Source of the DNA: Pneumocystis sp. 'macacae'
Lineage: Eukaryota; Ascomycota; Pneumocystomycetes; Pneumocystales; Pneumocystaceae
DNA: 64,000 bases
Direction of reading: 5' to 3'
NCBI GenBank assembly: GCA_018127085.1
Contig: CM030723.1
Coordinates: 191,685-255,684 of the forward strand
Shown here: positions 62,677-64,000 of the stretch, piece by piece
How the letters are laid out: every line of letters begins with the position of its first letter
Position numbering within the stretch: the first letter of the stretch is position 1
Made by a program: the position numbers and the translations under genes
The notes under the pieces: model-generated
What the model saw: the letters and a program-made list of their open reading frames with translations, nothing else
What the model was told of the DNA's origin: nothing
The model's database searches: none

Positions 62677-64000
62677 ATGTCGCTTTATGGGAAGATAAAC
62701 TTCGATAATGATTTTAAAAACAATGATATCAATAAAGGTTTCTTTAGATTTATCTAGAATTCCTTTTTTCTTATTTTATAAGGGTCTATTGAGCGAGAAC
62801 CCATTACTTATACTGAGCAACAAATTGAAGTGAAAAAGAGCACAATTACGCAAGAAATTGATGAGCATAGAAGAATGACGTCTGCAGGTATTGTTTTATG
62901 TTTTTTATCAGATTTGATCAATTAGTAATTGAGAGAATAGCATTGCAATTCCAACCTATTCGTAGGCCTCCACAAACAAAAAAAAATACAAAAAAGACTA
63001 TTTCTTCAATATCCTCATCTTCCTTTGCACCTATAAAACCGCATATTGTCCTTCAAAATGTTAGTAGTTTAGATTATTGGAGTCATAAAGATGAAGATAT
63101 AAATGAAAATTATGATGGAACAGAAAGTCGAAAAGCAGCAAGAAACCGTAAAAAAAAGAAAAAAACAAAAGATAATGAGGTAGAAACAATATTATGGGAT
63201 GATCCATATGATCCCTTCAAACCAAATGATTATGAAAAATACAAAATGAGTGACGAAGCAATTCAAGAAATAATTGATTGGAAAAATAAACAAGGGGGAA
63301 ACATTAATCTAGACGATTCTGGAAAATACAGAAATTCAGGTATGTTTTTACTTATTTTCAAGATTTTTTTTCTAATTTAATAGAACAATTTGCGCCTCCT
63401 GCAAATTATTCTCCACAGTTTTCAAGTACACTTCCGGAGAATCTAACTCCATTTAACACTATACCTTCTATATCATTAGATGAGACAGCAGAAGAGGCAT
63501 ATGCTCGACGCGTTGCAATGTCACAAAACAAGGATATAATAACAAATCAACCGAGTTATTCTATTCAATCTTTATATGAAAAAAATACATCTGTTCTATC
63601 ATTACCATCTCCTGTCAAAGATACAAGTGATAAAAATGTTGAAGACATAGTCTCTGAAGAAATAAATCAGCCTATAGATACCGTCCATGATAAAGAGCAT
63701 TCACAAACTTCAATTAATAATATTACTATTATTCGAGAGCCTCAAATTTATAATATAAATATGGCTGATACACAAGAATCTAGTTTTACAGAAAACAACT
63801 ATCAAAATTTAAAAATTCCTGAATCTTCAGAAATTCAAAATAATTCTAATATGCCAGGTCAAAAAAAATTTGCCGAAAGATTAATGAAGAAATATGGATG
63901 GGAAAAAGGCAAAGGTTTAGGTGCTTCTAATGATGGAATTGTTAACCCTTTGGTTGTAAAACATTCAAAAGATCGCAAAGGCACAGGTTCAATAATAAAT
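62677..64000 (+). CDS. SPF45/RBM17-type G-patch splicing factor (5' part)
   Basis: Probable spliceosome-associated protein; the 3' part runs past the window. Start ATG 62677-62679: MSLYGKINFDNDF. After a short intron, SIEREPITYTEQQIEV and ITQEIDEHRRMTSA, then a second intron to VIERIALQFQPIRRPPQTKK. Next SLDYWSH, a basic patch KAARNRKKKKKTK and DPYDPFKPNDYEKYK. After a third intron, EQFAPPANYSPQFS and TAEEAYARRVAMSQ. A Ser/Ile/Asn-rich linker leads to the G-patch FAERLMKKYGWEKGKGLG with SNDGIVNPLVVKHSKD. The DPYDP-Y-K block plus late G-patch fits SPF45, which would also carry a C-terminal RRM not in view. Confidence 0.8.

Overview
This window is nuclear DNA from an AT-rich ascomycete fungus with dense short introns, most likely Pneumocystis or a close Taphrinomycotina relative. 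The evidence is the strong A/T bias of introns and spacers, introns of about 33-50 nt in nearly every gene, proteins that resemble fission-yeast versions most closely, and TTAGGG-type repeats. The species is inferred. I see no transposon, surface-antigen gene, tRNA, rRNA or CRISPR array.

Layout, left to right: the 3' end of an unidentified gene (+); cytosolic asparaginyl-tRNA synthetase (-); MRN1-type four-RRM RNA-binding protein (+); AKR1 ankyrin-DHHC palmitoyltransferase (-); SRP receptor beta (-); SNF5 (-); NOP10 (+, a small split gene); midasin MDN1 (-, 15.7 kb); ITC1-type WAC/DDT/WHIM remodeller subunit (+); an Ecl1-like small protein (-); a JSN1/PUF2-type RRM-Pumilio protein (-); SWC2/YL1 (+); eIF5 (+); TTI1 (-); an ASH1-like GATA-finger protein (+); a SOK1/TCP11 protein (+); an ECM33-like GPI cell-wall protein (-); a MAG1-type DNA glycosylase (+); QCR7 (-); a YIA6-type mitochondrial NAD carrier (+); an SSP1/CaMKK-type kinase (-); chorismate synthase ARO2 (-); a CSL (CBF11/12-like) transcription factor (+); and the 5' part of an SPF45-type G-patch splicing factor (+). 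Exon boundaries were inferred by hand from GT/GC-AG signals, reading frame and family conservation, so they are good but not experimentally supported.

The genes are mostly housekeeping and do not form one pathway. Several are chromatin or transcription regulators (SNF5, ITC1, SWC2, ASH1-like, CSL), and two serve ribosome biogenesis (NOP10 and MDN1, convergent neighbours).

The most unusual feature is base composition. Two GC-rich islands of roughly 3.7 kb (about 41.5-45.2 kb and 56.6-60.4 kb) interrupt the AT-rich background. Each is centred on a divergent promoter (TTI1/ASH1-like and ARO2/CSL). In each, the coding strand is G-rich on both sides, so GC skew flips at the promoter. The first island carries degenerate interstitial telomere repeats inside the TTI1 coding region and beyond the ASH1-like gene. 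Both promoters share the 11-mer TATGCGTATAT, and the second contains a cluster of about a dozen ATATGC motifs. Other points include two GC-AG introns with the same GCATGTTT donor in adjacent genes, a start-codon-only first exon in ITC1, and a terminal intron in the ECM33-like gene whose retention would remove the GPI signal.
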